From assembly GCF_016907875.1 (NCBI RefSeq), contig NZ_JAFBCU010000001.1, positions 1,922,001 through 1,986,000 on the forward strand: a stretch of 64,000 nt of DNA. The letters are read 5' to 3'. The notes beneath the pieces are model-generated. The model was not told where the DNA came from. It worked only from the letters and a program-made list of their open reading frames with translations, and did not search any database. The translations under genes were made by a program, and so were the position numbers. How positions within the stretch are numbered: position 1 is the first letter of the stretch; the number at the start of each line of letters is the position of its first letter. The stretch is from Arthrobacter roseus. GTDB taxonomy: Bacteria > Actinomycetota > Actinomycetes > Actinomycetales > Micrococcaceae. Shown piece by piece: positions 37,719-45,304 of the stretch.

Positions 37719-38120
37719 TCAGGCGATCCGGTTTGTTTCCTGCGGACGGCTGTTCAGCCATTCCGTGAGGATCCTTCGGGCCAGTGCACTGGTGGTCAGG
37801 CCAAGTGTCCTTGCCTGGGCGGCCAAAGCCTCACTGACCGGCTCCGGGACCCGGACGTTTAGCTTGGGCGAGTGCGCGCCGGGGGCGGCGTTGGGGTCCA
37901 GACTGGGACGCCCGCCAATGAGCCGGGCCAGCTCCCCGGCGTCGACGCCGGCCGCCTCGAACATTGCCCTAGCATGTGCGGCCGCGTCAGCGCCGCGCAA
38001 GGCAGTGGTCGAGTCCGGCTTCAGTTCCATCTCATTCTCTGCCCAGTTCGCCAGCTGGTGGAAGCGCTCCTGCACTTCTCGCTCCTTGGTGTGGCCGCCC
38101 GTGGCCTTCATCGCAGTCAT
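37719..38120 (-). CDS. Putative antitoxin (ribbon-helix-helix-like) of a TA pair
   Basis: 133 residues. The C-terminus (LNVRVPEPVSEALAAQARTLGLTTSALARRILTEWL) has the pattern of a ribbon-helix-helix DNA-binding domain; the N-terminal half (LANWAENEMELKPDSTTALRG, IGGRPSLDP) resembles actinobacterial antitoxins that pair with a small toxin encoded just upstream. GGGAGG precedes the ATG. The toxin frame immediately upstream is damaged by a frameshift. The call rests on arrangement and family pattern, not on any experiment. Confidence 0.65.
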   Translation of the reverse strand: MTAMKATGGHTKEREVQERFHQLANWAENEMELKPDSTTALRGADAAAHARAMFEAAGVDAGELARLIGGRPSLDPNAAPGAHSPKLNVRVPEPVSEALAAQARTLGLTTSALARRILTEWLNSRPQETNRIA

Positions 38121-38394
38121 TACGTGGTTCCTCCCATTCTGTCCAAATGCTTCTGTCGCGCCTCCATGACGTGAAATATCCAGATCGTCCTTGGCGGTAC
38201 GGTTCGATCATCACTTCCAACAAGGGTCCCTTAATCTGGCGGGGCGGGCCGATGTAAAGCGTCGGCTTGGACCGCCCGGGAACCCGAGCTTCATCGAATT
38301 CCGGTTCGACGTAACACGCATTGTGGATGGCATGTATAGCATCTTCCCGCGCCACACCATGCTTATCTGCCGAGTCCGCGAACTCCACTCCCAT
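38120..38394 (-). pseudogene. Frameshifted toxin gene of the same TA pair
   Basis: Reading from ATG 38394 gives MGVEFADSADKHGVAREDAI and RSKPTLYIGPPRQIKGPLLEVMIE, a pattern I know from small actinobacterial toxins. The expected C-terminus, FHVMEARQKHLDRMGG-T-T-stop, is found two bases out of frame, ending at a TAA that overlaps the antitoxin ATG (TAATG). A single net indel between about 38185 and 38215 therefore breaks the gene. Without it, toxin and antitoxin would be translationally coupled. It could also be a sequencing error. Confidence 0.6.
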
Positions 38395-38503
38395 GTAGGT
38401 AATGTACCACACAACCTATTGTGGCACACAGCAAGTGGACGACATCCAGATCGGCAGCCTAGTTGAACCGGGTGTCCGTAAGCCGATCTGCTAACGGGAT
38501 GAC

Positions 38504-38555
38504 AGAACCGCCAATTGAAGTTGCGATTAGCCGCCATTTCTGGCTAACAGTCACA
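38504..38555 (-). repeat. Right copy of the 52-bp inverted repeat
   Basis: Reverse complement of 34895-34946 with six mismatches; the outer edge (TAACAGTCACA) abuts an IS3 orfB relic at 38556. Confidence 0.75.
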
Positions 38556-38707
38556 ACAGTATGGCGGAATCTTTTCTTCTCAATGCTCAAGAACGAGCGT
38601 TCTTACCGGACCGTTTACGCGACGAAATCACAAGCACGCAGCGACGTAATCCTCTACACCGAGGGGTTTTTCAATAGTCGGCGGCGACACTCCACGCTCG
38701 GTTATCG

Positions 38708-40154
38708 GGCTCTTCGCGTTTCGTGGTGAATATCAGCCCGCTGAGATGAATTCATGCCACCGTCCGGGCGGCACTTCTTAGTAGGATACGTGATTGATAG
38801 TTGGTCGGGTTGCGGAACCCTCGAGCAATCCGTTTGATGTTTTTGATCATCGTGTTGGCTGCCTCGACTTTCGCCGTGGTGACCCGGGTGTCGAGCAGTG
38901 TTTGGATCTCTGGCCACCACTTGGTCACGGTGGTCAGCAGCCGGTCAGTTTCCTTCATCGCCGCCGCCTTGACCTGGCGCTCAAAGAACTCTTGGCGCTC
39001 TTGAACGCTGGCCGGATTGCTACTGGAAAGCATCAGTCGCAGTGCTTCCTTCACTCCCCAGGCGGCGGCGAGTTCCTGGGTCGGGTCATCGGTGGCGAAG
39101 ACATCATCGAGTCGTTTCTTGCCAGCCTCGGAGAGCGTGTCGTAGCCGCGCAGCAGCAACCGCCTGTGGGCCCAGGCCTTGTCCGTTTTCAGGCCGCGGC
39201 GCCCGTGTTGCTCCCGGGCGACGCGCTGGCGGACCCCGGTGAGCATGTCATTGGCCAGCAAGACGAGGTGGAAGTGATCCACGCTGACGGCGGCATCGGG
39301 CAGGTGCTCGCGCAGGGCTTTGCGGAACGCCGCCGACGGGTCGATCCCGACCGTTTCGATGCCGGCCAGCCAGGCGGCGGGTCGGGACTTGAGCCAAGCC
39401 CCGACGCCGTGTCTGTCGCGGCCGTTCACGATGCCCAGTACCTGGCCGGAATCGACATCGACGATGGTGGACATCCATGGCTCGAACCGGGACCATTTCC
39501 CGCTCTGCTGGTCCTTGAACCAGCGCACGGATCGGTAGCGGTGCTCATCGATCCCCAGCCGTGCCGGGGTCAGCAGGTCCACCGATGGCAGCGCCAGGGC
39601 GGCAGCGACAACAACAGTGTTGACCAGCCACCAGGAGACCCCGAACGCGGCCGCGACCTCGCTGGCCGCTCTGCCGGAGGAGACGACGGCGTCTTTGAGC
39701 GTGTCCTTGAGTCTGGCCGTAGACCGGGCGAAGCGGGGCACTTGCGGGGTCGACTCGGCAAAGGTCTTCCGGGTGCAGGCAGGTTCGTCACAGAAGAACC
39801 GGCGCTTGGCCCACCACACGCTCACCAGCCCGGCGACAAGGATGTCGCGAACTCGCTGTCTCCGTCTCGAATGCACACGGGTGGAAATCATGCCGCAGCC
39901 AGGGCAGCCCGGCGGGAAGTCCGAGGCGATGGTGACAACACGGATACCGTCACCGTTCGTAACGGCGGTGACGATTCGGTAGTCGGGCAGATTGAACAGT
40001 GTCGTCGCCGCATCCGGGCATGACTGGGTAGGCTGGTTCAAGGCTCGTGGTTCCTGACTTGAGAAGAATGCTAGACACATCCATCTCAACAGGGCCACGG
40101 GCCCTTACTTTGCTACGACACGAACCCCGGATTCACCACCAACCGTGAAGAGCC
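38708..40154 (-). mobile_element. ISL3-family insertion sequence, 1447 bp
   Basis: Bounded by terminal inverted repeats starting GGCTCTTC (38708 onward; reverse of GAAGAGCC ending 40154; ~26 bp with a few mismatches) and flanked by the perfect 8-bp target duplication GGTTATCG (38700-38707 and 40155-40162). The 8-bp duplication fits ISL3. It contains one intact transposase gene. Insertion target is an IS3 relic. Confidence 0.95.
38752..40041 (-). CDS. ISL3 family transposase
   Basis: About 429 residues: N-terminal zinc finger (GCPGCG ... FFCDEPACTRKTF), HTH (VVSSGRAASEVAAAFGVSWWLVN), and DDE core with LGIDEHRYRSV (D), VGIDPSAAFRKAL (D) and the C-terminal VTTAKVEAANTMIKNIKRIARG (E). No interruption is seen, so it may be functional. 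TTG 40041 gives the family-like N-terminus (NLPDYRIV soon after); the frame is open to 40098. Confidence 0.93.
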   Translation of the reverse strand: MNQPTQSCPDAATTLFNLPDYRIVTAVTNGDGIRVVTIASDFPPGCPGCGMISTRVHSRRRQRVRDILVAGLVSVWWAKRRFFCDEPACTRKTFAESTPQVPRFARSTARLKDTLKDAVVSSGRAASEVAAAFGVSWWLVNTVVVAAALALPSVDLLTPARLGIDEHRYRSVRWFKDQQSGKWSRFEPWMSTIVDVDSGQVLGIVNGRDRHGVGAWLKSRPAAWLAGIETVGIDPSAAFRKALREHLPDAAVSVDHFHLVLLANDMLTGVRQRVAREQHGRRGLKTDKAWAHRRLLLRGYDTLSEAGKKRLDDVFATDDPTQELAAAWGVKEALRLMLSSSNPASVQERQEFFERQVKAAAMKETDRLLTTVTKWWPEIQTLLDTRVTTAKVEAANTMIKNIKRIARGFRNPTNYQSRILLRSAARTVA

Positions 40155-40292
40155 GGTTATCGACGGCCTAACGAAGTCCACGACAGTTACCAACAGCCAG
40201 CCCTGGCAGCGTAGAGAAAACCATCAAATCCGCTGTCCGAAATCACCGCAGCAGCTCAAAACAGGGAAGCGTCTGTTACTCCCGCAGACGAC

Positions 40293-41054
40293 TCAGGGAC
40301 CGGCAGGCGGTGGTGGTACTGGTTCGCTGGGCGGCGGTGGTGGTACTGGCTCGCTGGGCGGCGGCGGTGGTACTGGCTCGCTGGGCGGCGGCGGTGGTAC
40401 TGGCTCGCTGGGCGGCGGTGGTGGTACTGGCTCGCTGGGCGGCGGTGGTGGTACTGGCTCGCTGGGCGGCGGTGGTGGTACTGGCTCGCTGGGCGGCGGT
40501 TCAGTCGGCGGCGGCGGCGGTGGTGGTGGTTCGCTGGGCGGCGGTTCAGTCGGCGGCGGCGGCGGTGGTGGTGGTACTGGTTCGCTGAGCGCTGGTTCGC
40601 TCGGACCCGGCGCTGGAACCTGTGGGGCAAGGGCAGGAGGAGGTAGGGGCGGCAGTTCACCAGGTGCCGGTGCGGATTCTCTTAGTGACGGTGACGGTGA
40701 CGGTGTGGGCGTTTGTGGTTCGGGTGCCAGTTGGGTTGGATCTGTCTGGTCACCTACCCTGTCTTCGAGGTAAGTCCGGACGGCCGCGATGGCGTCTTCT
40801 ATGCGCTGCTGCCGGTCGGGTGCAACGGATCCGCTGGACGCCAGGGCGTCCAAGCGGACACTGAGCTCATCTAAAACATTTAGGGCTTCTTCGTAGTTTT
40901 CATCAACAGAGAATTGCGTCACGGCCAGCACATCGGATTGGAGTTGCCGGGCTGCGTCCGGGCCGTAGCCAGCTGAGGTACTGCTGCATCCGCTGAGCAA
41001 GGCCACACTGACGCTTACCGCCAGGGTGCGGCGCCTGAATCTGATCTTTTTCAT
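40293..41054 (-). CDS. Proline-repeat lipoprotein coupled to a Ser/Thr kinase
   Basis: 253 residues. The signal peptide ends in LLSGC (lipobox), so the mature protein is anchored outside the membrane by Cys22. Residues ~30-100 are a helical, charged domain (DAARQLQSDVLAVTQFSVDENYEEALNVLDELSVRLDAL). From ~105 on it is a Pro/Ser/Glu tail with about seven copies of SEPVPPPPP, which could span the cell wall. Its ATG overlaps the kinase stop (ATGA), so it is translated with the kinase. Not a named family to me; a role as the kinase's external partner or sensor is inference. Confidence 0.82.
   Translation of the reverse strand: MKKIRFRRRTLAVSVSVALLSGCSSTSAGYGPDAARQLQSDVLAVTQFSVDENYEEALNVLDELSVRLDALASSGSVAPDRQQRIEDAIAAVRTYLEDRVGDQTDPTQLAPEPQTPTPSPSPSLRESAPAPGELPPLPPPALAPQVPAPGPSEPALSEPVPPPPPPPPTEPPPSEPPPPPPPPTEPPPSEPVPPPPPSEPVPPPPPSEPVPPPPPSEPVPPPPPSEPVPPPPPSEPVPPPPPSEPVPPPPAGP
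40311..40500. repeat. 27-bp tandem repeat encoding SEPVPPPPP
   Basis: About seven near-identical 27-bp units (CTGGGCGGCGGTGGTGGTAC type on the plus strand) within the lipoprotein gene. The copy number is likely to vary by slippage or recombination. Two related, longer units follow at 40500-40580. Confidence 0.85.
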
Positions 41055-42382
41055 CGTGGTGCCACGCTGTCCTGTAGCTCCTCCAAAAGATCCCCGAGTT
41101 CTCCGGGGGCTGCGGGATAATCAACGGGAACGGGGTCGGGCCCGTGTCCGATATCGAGGGCCGGCACTAGGATCACAGCCATAACCAACAGCGCCACTGC
41201 CAGGATAAGAGCTATCAGCACCCATCGCATGGCCCTTGGTCTGCGGCGTTGCCCCGGCTGGCCTTGCTTTCCTTCCGGATGCGGGTGAGTCGACCCCCCT
41301 TCCGTTAGGGTAATGACGGAATGCGAGGGTAATTTACCTGTCCGGCTGGCGGTGGGTATGGCTGAAGTCGGCTGGCCGTCCTGCGACGCGAAATCTCGCT
41401 GGAGAGCAGGCGTTGAGCCAACCGGCAAAACGGTCTCCGGGTACGGTGTCCAATAATTGACAGTGTTCAATCCGCGCGGAGCGCCGGGGCTCGGGAGGGA
41501 ACGTAGCACTGACGCTGTATCGGCCGAGGTGGGACGGGCCAGAGGATCCCGGGCGGTCATGGCATGGAGTAGTTGGGTCCAGTCGCTGCTCAGCGCTGCA
41601 GGGATCTGCGGGCCGCGATACAACCGTGCCGCAGCAGATGCCGCTGCGGGACCCGGAAAGGCGGTGTCCCCGGTGAGGCATTCCAGCAATACAAGCCCCA
41701 GAGAGTAGACATCGCTGGCTGGAGTAACGGAAATTCCCTCAGCCTGTTCTGGGCTCAAATACGCCGCAGTACCGATGGACTGTCCCGTGGCGGTCAACCG
41801 TGCACCGTCCATCAGCCGGGCAATACCGAAATCCGTGAGTTTGGGGTTCCACGCCCGCTGCACGTCCCCGCGCCCACCGAGGAGGATATTGGCAGGTTTC
41901 ACATCGCGGTGGACTATGTCGCGGCCGTGAATATAAGCAAGGGCATCGGCCACTCCGGCACCCATGGCCGCCGTCTCTTCTTCGGTGAGTGATGAATTGT
42001 ATCTGGCACGGTGGAGATCCTCGCCTTGGACCAGTTCCATGACCAGGTAGGTCTGAGGGTGGAACGTTGCGGTTTCCGTGCCGACGTCAAAAACCGTCAC
42101 AAGGTTGCGGTGGCTCAGCCCGGCCAGGACTCTTGCCTCGCCCAGCTGCCGGTCGGTCTCATCGTCTCCGATTACGCCCACACGGAAAAGCTTGACCGCC
42201 ACCTCTCTGCCGAGCACCTCATCGCGCGCCTCATACACCGACGCCATCCCGCCCTGCCCGATGAGAGTGCCAAGCTTGTACCGCCCACCAAAGATCACAC
42301 CGGATGCCACGCCGCCGGGCGTCCTTTCCGCTTCAACAGCGCCTCCCACCACAGATCCCGTATTGACATCCCTGCTGTCCAT
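41051..42382 (-). CDS. Membrane-anchored Ser/Thr protein kinase (PknB-like)
   Basis: 443 residues. The Hanks-type kinase domain spans ~34-290: glycine loop LIGQGGMASVYEA, catalytic Lys in VAVKLF, catalytic loop DIVHRDVKPANILLG, DFG segment LTDFGIARL, GTAAYLSPEQAEG and SDVYSLGLVLLE. A basic linker (RRRPRAMRW) leads into one membrane helix (~383-405), then a ~35-residue external tail with no PASTA domains. It is therefore a receptor-type kinase lacking its own ligand-binding domain. The next gene, overlapping by ATGA, is an exported lipoprotein, which may supply that function. It is next to an IS3 relic upstream. Confidence 0.93.
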   Translation of the reverse strand: MDSRDVNTGSVVGGAVEAERTPGGVASGVIFGGRYKLGTLIGQGGMASVYEARDEVLGREVAVKLFRVGVIGDDETDRQLGEARVLAGLSHRNLVTVFDVGTETATFHPQTYLVMELVQGEDLHRARYNSSLTEEETAAMGAGVADALAYIHGRDIVHRDVKPANILLGGRGDVQRAWNPKLTDFGIARLMDGARLTATGQSIGTAAYLSPEQAEGISVTPASDVYSLGLVLLECLTGDTAFPGPAAASAAARLYRGPQIPAALSSDWTQLLHAMTARDPLARPTSADTASVLRSLPSPGAPRGLNTVNYWTPYPETVLPVGSTPALQRDFASQDGQPTSAIPTASRTGKLPSHSVITLTEGGSTHPHPEGKQGQPGQRRRPRAMRWVLIALILAVALLVMAVILVPALDIGHGPDPVPVDYPAAPGELGDLLEELQDSVAPR

Positions 42383-42416
42383 TTTCCAAGTCTACGATCG
42401 AAACGCCGGATCCGTT

Positions 42417-42557
42417 CGAAAACCGGCGCAGGAACTGCGCCTGATCATCATCACCCTGATCGAGCGGACCTACCACCGCCGGCGACGGCAGGAAGCACTC
42501 GGTAAACTAACCCCGATCGAGTTTGAGACCATCAACAAAATGGCGCTAGCCGCCTAA
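42417..42557 (+). pseudogene. IS3-family orfB 3' remnant
   Basis: Encodes LIERTYHRRRRQEALGKLTPIEFETINKM and ends MALAA-stop, the C-terminus of an IS3-type transposase. The following bases (CCACGTGACCTGCCCCAAGA) are probably the IS right end. Everything 5' is gone. Confidence 0.75.
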
Positions 42558-42885
42558 GAAACTATCAACCCCACGTGACCTGCCCCAAGACTTGGTTACC
42601 CACAATGGTTTGAGTTTCGGCCCTCGCCTGAGAGGTGAGGTGCCGCAAACTTGGCGGCTCACGACACCTTCAGGAGAACCGGGCCTTTAGGGGAACAACT
42701 GTTTTGGCCGTCAGTCGACGTGACGCGCCGTTGCCGGAAAACCACCGCCGCATGATATTCGTCACCTACAGCGTGTTGGATTGCCTTTTTCGAAGACCAA
42801 TGAGCGACCAAAATGACCGTTGTGTTTTGGCGGTCAAATCCCGTGACCCACTCATAAGCCATTGACTGCCGGTGGTGGCATGACA
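42558..42885. other. Gap after the IS3 remnant
   Basis: No supported gene; nothing recognised beyond the probable IS3 end in the first ~40 bases. Confidence 0.35.
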
Positions 42886-42938
42886 AAAGCGTCGGAGAAC
42901 ACACGGTGAGGGCCGCTAGTTGTGTTCTCCGACGCTTT
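42886..42938. terminator. 18-bp perfect hairpin, likely terminator
   Basis: 42886-42903 pairs perfectly with 42921-42938. On the minus strand it lies 77 bp past the stop of the gene at 43015, with TTTTGTCA after the stem, so it most likely ends that gene; it could work in both directions. Confidence 0.75.
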
Positions 42939-43014
42939 CGGCCGGGAGAAAAACTCCGGCCATCAGTCACTCGCACATGAGGATAGCTAAGTCACTACGC
43001 ACATCGCCTGAGCT

Positions 43015-43317
43015 TTACCTGATGATGCAAGATTCATTTTCTTGTCGTGCTTGCTCAAGGAGGGCATCGGTTTCTTCCAGTTCCCGAACCGCCGCGCACA
43101 ACAACCCTTGAGCGTGCTCCTGATCGGCGGAGGCGGGACCGGTCTGCGCGGAGCCGCCATCAACCGGCGAAACGTTGGCTTCTTCACACACCTGGCGGGC
43201 CGCTAATACCCTGTGAACACAATGATGGCGGCGTGCTTCGAGGTCGATCACCGTGTACTTCTTCGCGTCGGCTAGCAAGAAACCGGTATCCTCATCCGCT
43301 TCAACATTTGTCATCCC
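43015..43317 (-). CDS. Small hypothetical protein
   Basis: About 100 residues from ATG 43317 (MTNVEADEDTGFLLADAKKY), with a purine-rich GGGGTGGA upstream; the frame stays open to a TTG at 43392. Hydrophilic, helical, rich in Glu/Ala/Arg (ARRHHCVHRVLAARQVCEEA; VRELEETDALLEQARQENE), with no signal or membrane segment. I do not recognise a family. Support is the clean frame, coding-like codon use and a strong terminator just downstream. Confidence 0.5.
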   Translation of the reverse strand, partial: GMTNVEADEDTGFLLADAKKYTVIDLEARRHHCVHRVLAARQVCEEANVSPVDGGSAQTGPASADQEHAQGLLCAAVRELEETDALLEQARQENESCIIR

Positions 43318-43547
43318 AAGATCCACCCCAGCAGCATCCTCACAGGTCACACCCGCACCATATCTGACGCGGGCAAAATTCGGCGCCTGCAAACTGGTCC
43401 GCCCTCTGGGTGCAAGGGTGCGGGCTCGAGCGTGACCACGGACCCTGGTGACCGTGTTCTGAAGCTACCAGAGCAGTGTCTCTAGAACAATATGGTTTAC
43501 GCTCAGTGATTATGGACCCTCAGCGCCGGGTAGTGGAGGGAAACCGC

Positions 43548-43601
43548 ATGGCTGGCATCGGTACGCCAATAGATGCCCTGGCTTGCCTGGCTTTCACATG
43601 A
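43548..43601 (+). CDS. 17-codon leader ORF overlapping the sigma factor start
   Basis: GTGGAGGG precedes ATG 43548 at ideal spacing. The frame MAGIGTPIDALACLAFT ends in TGA at 43599-43601, overlapping the ATG of the sigma factor (ATGA). The sigma gene itself has no ribosome-binding site, so its translation is probably coupled to this leader. Very short; coding status is inferred from the signal layout. Confidence 0.5.
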   Translation: MAGIGTPIDALACLAFT

Positions 43602-44164
43602 AGACAGCTCAGCTCACGCACCGCACCAGGGTGAGAAGATTACTGACCCTTACGGCAGCTGGCGATCAGGACGCATTCGCTGACCTTTACCGGGTGATGT
43701 CCTCCCGGGTTTACCGGCTCGCCCAACAGATGATTGTCGACTCGGCCCTGAGCCAGGAAATCACCCAGGACGTCTTCCTGCAGGTATGGCAGAAAGCCCA
43801 TACCTTTGAGGCATCCAAAGGCCACCCTGTCGCCTGGTTGATGATGATTACCCATCGCAGGACCTTGGACCGGGCGCGGGCCGAGCACACATCGTCGAAT
43901 CGCAACACCGCCTACGCCGTGGCAACCTACACACCGGATTTTGACCAGACAGCCGAAACAGCAATCAACCGGCTCGAAGAACAAGCCATCACCCGATCCC
44001 TCAAAACCCTCAGTCCCACCCACCGTGAAGCGATCAATTTGGCCTTCTACGACGGGCTCACCTACCAGCAAGTCGGCGTCCACCTCGGCATTCCATTATC
44101 AACAGCCAAAACCCGCATCCGCGACGGGCTCATTCGCTTGAAAAGCAGTATGGAACACACCTAA
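43598..44164 (+). CDS. ECF RNA polymerase sigma factor, SigK-like
   Basis: 188 residues. Sigma-2 (~25-95: DAFADLYRVMSSRVYRLAQQMI, SQEITQDVFLQVW) and sigma-4 (~130-182: LSPTHREAINLAFYDGLTYQQVGVHLGIPLSTAKTRIRDGLIRLKSSM) regions are complete. The pattern is that of the SigK/SigL-type ECF group, normally paired with a zinc-finger-like or RskA anti-sigma factor; none lies next to it. The ATG at 43598 overlaps a leader ORF stop. A SigK-like promoter precedes the next gene (44486), suggesting that gene and the sortase are its targets. Confidence 0.88.
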   Translation: MKTAQLTHRTRVRRLLTLTAAGDQDAFADLYRVMSSRVYRLAQQMIVDSALSQEITQDVFLQVWQKAHTFEASKGHPVAWLMMITHRRTLDRARAEHTSSNRNTAYAVATYTPDFDQTAETAINRLEEQAITRSLKTLSPTHREAINLAFYDGLTYQQVGVHLGIPLSTAKTRIRDGLIRLKSSMEHT

Positions 44165-44266
44165 CCCACCTGGTTTGGCTGCTTACTCTCACTCCGCGAA
44201 CAGATAACCCGCAGTGGATTGAATGGACAGCTGTCCCCTGCTGGTAAACCTCACCCGCACCATGTG

Positions 44267-44296
44267 TCACACCACGGCGCTTCACACCACGGCGCT
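44267..44296 (+). repeat. Tandem duplication of a 15-bp unit
   Basis: TCACACCACGGCGCT occurs twice without a gap, followed by a second imperfect duplication (CAGGGCCTTG twice in 44303-44323). It lies between the sigma factor and the CHRD gene in a non-coding stretch; no gene is seen in 44165-44485. Confidence 0.8.
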
Positions 44297-44400
44297 TCCC
44301 AACAGGGCCTTGTCACAGGGCCTTGCCCTGATTACAGTGAGCAGAAGCCACTCTCAACGAGCGGTGGAGCGTGCTGCAGTGTGAATTGTGTGGGGGAAAC

Positions 44401-44427
44401 CAATCCACACAGCAGCCCGCTCCGAAC
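44401..44427 (+). promoter_or_regulatory. Possible SigK-type promoter of the CHRD-sortase operon
   Basis: CAATCC (44401-44406) and CCGAAC (44422-44427), 15 bp apart, resemble the mycobacterial SigK promoter (CCATCC / CCGAAT, spacer 16-17) and lie 59 bp before the start codon. Two mismatches and a short spacer keep this tentative. Confidence 0.4.
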
Positions 44428-44485
44428 TACCTAGCAAGCGCACCAACTCTGGTGCATATGAACGCACAGTGAAGGAATTGATCTT

Positions 44486-45262
44486 ATGAATAAGGCAATG
44501 CGTTTCCTTGCAGTACCCACCCTCGCTCTTGGCGCCCTGGCAATGGCATCCTCGCCAGCCATGGCCGCGGAGGGGTCCCACTCCGCAACTTTGAATGAAC
44601 TCAACGGCAGCGGCGGCACGGGAAGCATCACCCTGGACGTCCACGGCGACACCGCTTCTGTGGACCTGAAGGTCTCCGGCCTTGCCGAAACCTTCAAGGA
44701 CGCCCCGTACCCCCACGTCCAGCACATCCACACCGGCGAACAGGCTGCAGGTGAGTGCCCCACCCCCGCCGCTGACGAAAACGGCGACGGCGTCATCAAC
44801 ACCACCGAAGGCAATCCCTCCTACGGCCCCATCACCAACACGCTGACCACCAGCGGAGACACCAGTCCCGCAGCAGCCCTGGACCTCGAGCTGGCTGGCA
44901 TGGGCGGCAGCTACCAGATCCAGCGCGACGATGTGCAGCTGAGCGCCGAAACCAAGGCAGGACTCGAAGCCGGCACGGCCGTCGTCGTCGTTCACGGCCT
45001 GGACCCAGCAACACTGAGCGCCGAAGCCGCAGCAGCACCGAGCGACATCGCCCCAGAACTGCCCCTGGCCGCAACCTCACCATCACTGTGTGGCGTACTC
45101 TCAGCACAGCAGATGGGTGCCATGCCTGAAGGTGGCGCCGACACCGGTGTCGCCCAGGAAACCGGATCCAACACCGGCGTCCTCGCCCTCGGTGGCGGCC
45201 TGGTCTTGGCAGCAGCAGCCGGCGGAATCTTCATGGTTCGCCGCAGCAACGCCAAAGCATAA
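44486..45262 (+). CDS. Secreted CHRD-domain protein with C-terminal membrane anchor
   Basis: 258 residues. Signal peptide (1-27, cleavage after SPAMA), then a CHRD-like beta domain (ATLNELNGSGGTGSITLDVHGDTASVDLKVSGLAETF, HVQHIHTGEQ, ELAGMGGSYQIQRDDV). The C-terminus has ETGSNTG, a hydrophobic helix (VLALGGGLVLAAAAGGIFMV) and the basic tail RRSNAKA: a sorting-signal-like end with AQETG in place of LPxTG. It is followed after 42 bp by a class F sortase. AAGGAA precedes the ATG. A surface protein under SigK-like control, with anchoring by the neighbour sortase, is inference. Confidence 0.85.
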   Translation: MNKAMRFLAVPTLALGALAMASSPAMAAEGSHSATLNELNGSGGTGSITLDVHGDTASVDLKVSGLAETFKDAPYPHVQHIHTGEQAAGECPTPAADENGDGVINTTEGNPSYGPITNTLTTSGDTSPAAALDLELAGMGGSYQIQRDDVQLSAETKAGLEAGTAVVVVHGLDPATLSAEAAAAPSDIAPELPLAATSPSLCGVLSAQQMGAMPEGGADTGVAQETGSNTGVLALGGGLVLAAAAGGIFMVRRSNAKA

Positions 45263-45304
45263 TTTCCACCAAACACCACGAACTGATCGGACATAATTCC
45301 TCAC

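Larger units (their letters stand above)
38556..40214 (+). pseudogene. IS3-family orfB relic split by ISL3
   Basis: The C-terminal third of an IS3 OrfB: FFSMLKNERSYRTVYATK (with the catalytic Glu region lost or altered upstream), EGFFNSRRRHSTLGYR up to 38707, interrupted by ISL3, then resuming after 40154 as RRPNEVHDSYQQPALAA and stop at 40212-40214. One extra T near 38570 shifts the frame between MAES and FFSML. The 5' part is missing; the 52-bp repeat ends exactly at its left edge. Confidence 0.85.

Noticed and set aside
34895-38555. IS21-type element, because the ends start TG and contain repeated cores
   Set aside because: No istA/istB-like gene between the ends, so a named family cannot be supported.
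38794-40023. 409-residue plus-strand open frame opposite the ISL3 transposase
   Set aside because: Antisense shadow; the minus-strand protein has all transposase motifs and lies properly within the IS ends.
40311-40580. Regular short repeats that might be taken for a CRISPR array
   Set aside because: Units are contiguous 27-bp copies with no unique spacers, lie in frame in a lipoprotein gene and encode a proline repeat.
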